From Clostridia bacterium (GTDB lineage: Bacteria; Bacillota; Clostridia; RGIG6154), in assembly GCA_017409875.1 (NCBI GenBank), contig JAFQRW010000007.1, positions 1 through 39,306 on the forward strand: 39,306 nucleotides of DNA, in the 5' to 3' direction. The notes below the pieces were generated by a model. It saw only the letters and a list, made by a program, of their open reading frames with translations. It made no database searches and was not told the DNA's origin. Numbering within the stretch: the stretch's first letter is position 1; each line of letters starts with the position of its first letter. Both the position numbers and the translations under genes were made by a program. Below, one piece after another: positions 35,832-39,306 of the stretch.

Positions 35832-36410
35832 ATGATGAACTATATCTGGGGAAGTTTGATTGTACTTTCCGTTGTTGTAAGTATTTTTACAGGAAAAGTA
35901 TCAGAGACCTCGACAGCTGCTATGAACAGCGCAAAAGAATGTGTTGAGACGGTGTTGTCAATGGTAGGTGTAATGTGCTTTTGGATGGGATTAATGGAAA
36001 TTGCAAACAGAAGTGGCCTTTTAGATAAGTTTGCACGAATGCTATCACCGGTAATTAAATTTTTGTTCAAAGACGTAAAATCTGAAAAAGCAAAAAAAGC
36101 AATTTCTATGAATATGGCAGCAAATATTTTTGGAATAGGGAATGCTGCCACTCCCTTTGGATTAGCCGCTATGGAAGAAATGGCAAGAGAAAATAAAAAT
36201 AACGGGTTAGCCAGCAATTCTATGTGTATGATGGTGGTTATAAATACAGCATCAATTCAGCTTATACCAACTACGCTTTTAGCATTTAGAAGTGCATATA
36301 ATTCACAAAACCCGTTTGAGGTAGTTCCTGCAATATGGATAACATCAATATGCTCGGTTGTGCTGGGTGTACTTTCTGCTAAAATATTTGAAAAAAGGAG
36401 GAGCGTATAG
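35832..36410 (+). CDS. spmA: Spore maturation protein A
   Basis: 192 residues, a membrane protein of the nucleoside-recognition (Gate) domain family. SpmA-type features: MNYIWGSLIVLSVVVSIFTG at the N-terminus, the ETVLSMVGVMCFWMGLMEIA helix, MNMAANIFGIGNAATPFGL (about 95-113), and a C-terminal helix near KIFEKR. In Bacillus subtilis SpmA and SpmB are needed for spore core dehydration and heat resistance. The ATG at 35832 follows AAGGGGCGG; a second ATG at 35835 would serve equally. It overlaps spmB by one base. Confidence 0.93.
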   Translation: MMNYIWGSLIVLSVVVSIFTGKVSETSTAAMNSAKECVETVLSMVGVMCFWMGLMEIANRSGLLDKFARMLSPVIKFLFKDVKSEKAKKAISMNMAANIFGIGNAATPFGLAAMEEMARENKNNGLASNSMCMMVVINTASIQLIPTTLLAFRSAYNSQNPFEVVPAIWITSICSVVLGVLSAKIFEKRRSV

Positions 36411-36934
36411 TGGAATACTTAAGTATACTTTGCGTTCCTTCAATTATACTAATTGTGATAATAAGTGGCTTTTTAGGAAAAGTTAAGGTGTATGACGCAT
36501 TTATGGATGGAGCAAAAGAGGGCTTGGTTACAGTTTTTAAAATATTTCCCGCACTTGTAGGCTTGATTGTTTCTATTGGTATGCTTCGTGCATCAGGCAC
36601 GCTTGAAATCATCACTAATGTTTTAAAGCCGCTGACTGACTTGATAAATATGCCGTCTGAGGTTGTACCGCTTGCTTTAATGCGTCCGCTTTCAGGAAGC
36701 GGTGCAGTTGCGGTGCTTACAGATATTTTTGAAAACTACGGTACCGACAGCTTTATCGGAAGATGCGCTTCGATAATGATGGGGTCAACAGAAACTACAT
36801 TCTATACAATAGCTATTTACTACGGTGCAGTGGGAATAAATAAGGTTCGGCATACAATAAAATCCGCATTGATTGCGGATTTTACAGGTATGATTTGTGC
36901 AGCGATTTTTACACTTGTTTTTTTTGGTAAATAA
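36410..36934 (+). CDS. spmB: Spore maturation protein B
   Basis: 174 residues, partner of SpmA and of the same Gate-domain family. The helices include SILCVPSIILIVIISGFLG and the conserved PLMRPLSGSGAVA-type stretch (LALMRPLSGSGAVAV, about 96-110), followed by IMMGSTETTFYTIAIYYG. The start is GTG at 36410, overlapping the spmA stop by one base, with AAAGGAGGA upstream. Its stop (36932-36934) directly abuts the stop of the convergent YycH-like gene, with no terminator between. Confidence 0.93.
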   Translation: MEYLSILCVPSIILIVIISGFLGKVKVYDAFMDGAKEGLVTVFKIFPALVGLIVSIGMLRASGTLEIITNVLKPLTDLINMPSEVVPLALMRPLSGSGAVAVLTDIFENYGTDSFIGRCASIMMGSTETTFYTIAIYYGAVGINKVRHTIKSALIADFTGMICAAIFTLVFFGK

Positions 36935-38362
36935 TTATTTTACAGTTATAACCTCTTCTGATTTGTTTGCCTTTGCCTGCCATGACAAAGTCATTGGCAA
37001 GGAAGAGTCATAGTAACCAAAGTACAACTCATCGATAGTGATGTTTTCATTATTACTGCTAAGCTTTGAATAAAGCTCATCTATGAGTTCGAGCGGTTCA
37101 CGCTCTTTTCCGGCATCTAAAAGATAGTAGCTTTTAAGATTAGCCCTTAATGATGTAATGTAGCCGTTTTTAACTTCTACTTCGAGCCCGTGAGTGTCTG
37201 ATGCTATGGGATTTCCTGCAAATACATAATCAAATGTAAAAGTGTACTCGCCATCAGAGTTTTCCAAAAGTGGTGAGCTGATATAAAGTGTGGTGCTTTG
37301 GTCAATGCCGGCATATCTGAGCAGATTGTCAATGATTTTAGCACTTCCTGCAGCAGCTGTTGTTACACTGTTTTCTTCACCAATTTTAATGCCTTTTGAT
37401 GAAACAGACGGTGCGTATTCTATGTATCCGTTGTTTCCTAAAGTCAGCGTAGAATTTGAGTTGACATATAAAACAGTATCGTCTGCCTGGACCAGTTTTC
37501 TTGCTGTATTTAAGTTGAGATTAAATGTCTCTAAAAATTCACCAAGCAAGTCGGAATTTCTCATATCTATATATGTTTTATCAATGACGCTGAGTTTAAC
37601 GCTGTTTAATGGCAACAATATGTAAGAATCAAGAACAATTTTCTGATGATTTTCACCTGCACCTTCAACTCTTTTGTCAAGATTAAGCTCAAATGAATAA
37701 GAAAGGTTAAACTGACTGGCAGAAGATGAAGACGAAAGTATTTGTTCAAAGGAATTAGAATTCATAGGTGCATACATCACAACATGTTTGCCAGAAGAAC
37801 TGTTTCTGAAAAAGATAGGGACAGATGTTGAAGTTGCGGCCTTAAGATTTATGCACATTTTGTCAAAGGTATCCATTATCTCAAAATCGGGAGATTGTCC
37901 GTTTAAAAAAACAGATATTGCCTGAAAACTTACAGGAACTGAATAATCTGCAAAAATTCCTTTAGACATTAACGAATTTTGCCACTCGGTTTCTGAAACT
38001 TCTGACTGACTGCTTTCTGCCAATGCTTTTGAAATAGCAGTATTTATCTGCTTTGTAATTTCTTCGCCTGCAGGTTGGGTGATGTTGTAATTTATTCTGC
38101 TGCCATCATCGTAGGAAAGCATAGCGGTTCTGGGCGCAAAAATGCTTTTTAATGCACCGGTATCATTAATATTTAATGCTTGCTCGTTTTTGTCGGATAA
38201 TTTTGAAAAAAAACGACCAATAAAAGTTTCGGAGTATACAGAAAAGAAATCATAGCCGTCGGGCCACAATTTCTTGTCAAACCATATTAAACCTGTAAGT
38301 ATTATACTGCTGCTAACAAGTACCGCGAGCAACAGTGATTTAATACGCTCTTTGGTAGTCAT
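36935..38362 (-). CDS. YycH-like membrane-anchored regulator
   Basis: 475 residues. One N-terminal membrane helix (about 9-28) and a large external region, with the DKKLWPDGYDFF stretch just after the helix and the DAGKERE-PLELIDELYSKLS C-terminal segment. The layout fits YycH, which with YycI restrains the WalK sensor kinase of the essential wall-homeostasis system. No walR/walK or yycI lies in this window, so the assignment is by form and partial sequence resemblance. It begins 2 bases after the upstream small secreted protein gene and is probably co-transcribed with it. Confidence 0.55.
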   Translation of the reverse strand: MTTKERIKSLLLAVLVSSSIILTGLIWFDKKLWPDGYDFFSVYSETFIGRFFSKLSDKNEQALNINDTGALKSIFAPRTAMLSYDDGSRINYNITQPAGEEITKQINTAISKALAESSQSEVSETEWQNSLMSKGIFADYSVPVSFQAISVFLNGQSPDFEIMDTFDKMCINLKAATSTSVPIFFRNSSSGKHVVMYAPMNSNSFEQILSSSSSASQFNLSYSFELNLDKRVEGAGENHQKIVLDSYILLPLNSVKLSVIDKTYIDMRNSDLLGEFLETFNLNLNTARKLVQADDTVLYVNSNSTLTLGNNGYIEYAPSVSSKGIKIGEENSVTTAAAGSAKIIDNLLRYAGIDQSTTLYISSPLLENSDGEYTFTFDYVFAGNPIASDTHGLEVEVKNGYITSLRANLKSYYLLDAGKEREPLELIDELYSKLSSNNENITIDELYFGYYDSSLPMTLSWQAKANKSEEVITVK

Positions 38363-38364
38363 AA

Positions 38365-38832
38365 TCAGCGACCTTTCACCAATAAGTCCTTTGCAATGTT
38401 AATAGTGTAATCTTTCATCTTGTCAGCAAGGCTGTAACCTAAAACGTTAATTTCTCTTTTTACAATCTGATCAGCACCATTTTTTTCTGCATAAACTATT
38501 ACTTTGTGATAACCTGTTGTAAAATTAACCTTTTTCCAGAAAACACCGGATGCGTTAATTGTAACAGTAACAGGCTGAGAATTTGAAATTATAGGTGTGT
38601 ATGTATCGTTTCCATACATATAAAATGTAATCTTTGTACCTGGAGTACCATATCCACAGAACACAACACCCTTTTGTGTAGTTGAAGTAAAGTATGGCGG
38701 GTTTGTGATAACAACAAGATTAGAAGTTGCAGAAGTGGCGCTTGGAGAAATAGTTGCAGGCGCCGCCGTTACACATATAGGCGCTAAAATGAGCATAATA
38801 GCACATAGTAATATTGACATAAATCTTTTCAT
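38365..38832 (-). CDS. Small secreted beta-rich protein, function unknown
   Basis: 155 residues. A signal peptide (1-23, with cleavage near VTAAPA), a short Ser/Thr/Ala-rich segment, then about 80 residues of alternating beta-type sequence (VVFCGYGTPGTKITFYMYG, VTVTINASGVFWKKVNF, YHKVIVYAEKNG) resembling a bacterial Ig-like domain, and a short helical tail. ATG at 38832 with AAAGGAGG upstream is preferred over the longer frame. It is the first gene of a two-gene unit with the YycH-like gene. No specific function is evident. Confidence 0.65.
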   Translation of the reverse strand: MKRFMSILLCAIMLILAPICVTAAPATISPSATSATSNLVVITNPPYFTSTTQKGVVFCGYGTPGTKITFYMYGNDTYTPIISNSQPVTVTINASGVFWKKVNFTTGYHKVIVYAEKNGADQIVKREINVLGYSLADKMKDYTINIAKDLLVKGR

Positions 38833-39003
38833 TTCCAAGCCTCCTTTTACCAAATATCATATTATCCTATTGATATTATAATATATGATTGTTACAGCAG
38901 TGTTACAGCAGAGTTAAAATCGTCTAACATTTGGAAAATATTATGTGAGCATGCGTATATATAATAGGAAAGAAAAAAATATAAAAAAATTTGAATAAAG
39001 CTA

Positions 39004-39032
39004 TTGACAAAGAAAATAAAAAGTGTTACAAT
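39004..39032 (+). promoter_or_regulatory. rRNA operon promoter P1
   Basis: A perfect TTGACA (39004-39009), 17 bases, TACAAT (39027-39032). The upstream 38940-39003 is A/T-tract rich, as in rRNA UP elements. Confidence 0.8.
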
Positions 39033-39114
39033 ATTGAGGCTGTCGAAAAACGAAGTTTATTGTAAAAACAGCAGACGCAATCAGTAAATTCAATAATTTT
39101 TTTAACAAAAGTTA

Positions 39115-39143
39115 TTGACAAACATACTTGATTGTGTTAAAAT
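39115..39143 (+). promoter_or_regulatory. rRNA operon promoter P2
   Basis: A perfect TTGACA (39115-39120), 17 bases, TAAAAT (39138-39143), 111 bases after P1 in the same direction. Confidence 0.85.
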
Positions 39144-39306
39144 GAAATTCCACCGTCAAACGGTGATTGGACATTGAAAATTATATAGCAACCAGCAAAG
39201 GTTCTCGTAAAATTTTACAAAGCAGTAAAATCAATTAATTTGAGAAGTACAGATTTGAAATGAGCTAAAGCTTGTTTATGAATTCTAAGTTTAAGTTAAC
39301 TCTGAG
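39144..39306 (+). other. Leader of an rRNA operon (16S gene starts at or past the window end)
   Basis: After P2 there is a short hairpin CACCGT/ACGGTG (39151-39165), a TTGAAAATTATATAGCAAC stretch of the type found in pre-rRNA leaders, and no coding frame. The final bases (ACTCTGAG) fit the approach to the 16S 5' end, which in most bacteria continues AGTTTGATC. The 16S gene itself is not visible, so this is an inference from promoter structure and leader. Confidence 0.6.

Noticed and set aside
35735-35947. A 70-residue frame starting before spmA
   Set aside because: It runs through the terminator and into spmA in another frame, without a ribosome binding site.

Overview
The window looks like a chromosomal segment from a low-GC, Gram-positive, endospore-forming (or recently sporulating) Clostridia-type bacterium. 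Supporting signs: SigH, SpmA and SpmB homologues, two T-box leaders, an S-layer (SLH) anchored protein, ECF-type vitamin transport, strong AGGAGG ribosome binding sites, TTG/GTG starts, and consensus TTGACA-17-TATAAT promoters. I cannot name the genus. I see no phage, insertion sequence, CRISPR array or tRNA gene. The right end (about 39000-39306) is the promoter/leader region of an rRNA operon; 16S rRNA should begin at or just past the last base.

Layout. (1) 1-7039, minus strand: a cobalamin-riboswitch operon coding for a secreted SLH-anchored protein with the domain order of vertebrate intrinsic factor/transcobalamin, a membrane-anchored protein with the same C-terminal domain, EcfT, and a fused EcfA-EcfA'-membrane protein. 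I read it as a complete corrinoid capture-and-import system. (2) 7079-9004, plus: a T-box leader with a probable tyrosine specifier (UAC) driving an SSS-family symporter. (3) 9047-13259, minus: a T-box leader with a leucine specifier (CUC) driving a 2-isopropylmalate-synthase-like protein that has lost its catalytic metal ligands, then a TIM-barrel/acyl-CoA-ligase fusion. (4) 13298-20050, plus: a complete F-type ATP synthase operon (atpI-B-E-F-H-A-G-D-C) with a two-carboxylate, Na+-type c subunit and an epsilon subunit lacking its C-terminal domain. (5) 20129-24972, minus: a PHP phosphatase, an ECF sigma/anti-sigma pair behind a hisZ-like gene, and rpsF-ssb-rpsR. (6) 25000-28147, plus: ymdB-like phosphodiesterase, an orphan peptide-binding lipoprotein, and a secreted protein whose ribosome binding site and start codon lie in a terminator-like hairpin. 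(7) 28539-36934, plus: secA, prfB (with programmed +1 frameshift), prfA, a polytopic membrane protein, sigH, a structured intergenic RNA candidate, spmA and spmB. (8) 36935-38832, minus: a YycH-like protein and a small secreted protein.

Most of the window is housekeeping. The two parts that deserve attention are the transcobalamin-like corrinoid uptake operon and the leucine T-box operon that pairs a pseudo-isopropylmalate synthase with a fused acyl-CoA ligase. All functional calls come from reading motifs by eye; no database search was run.
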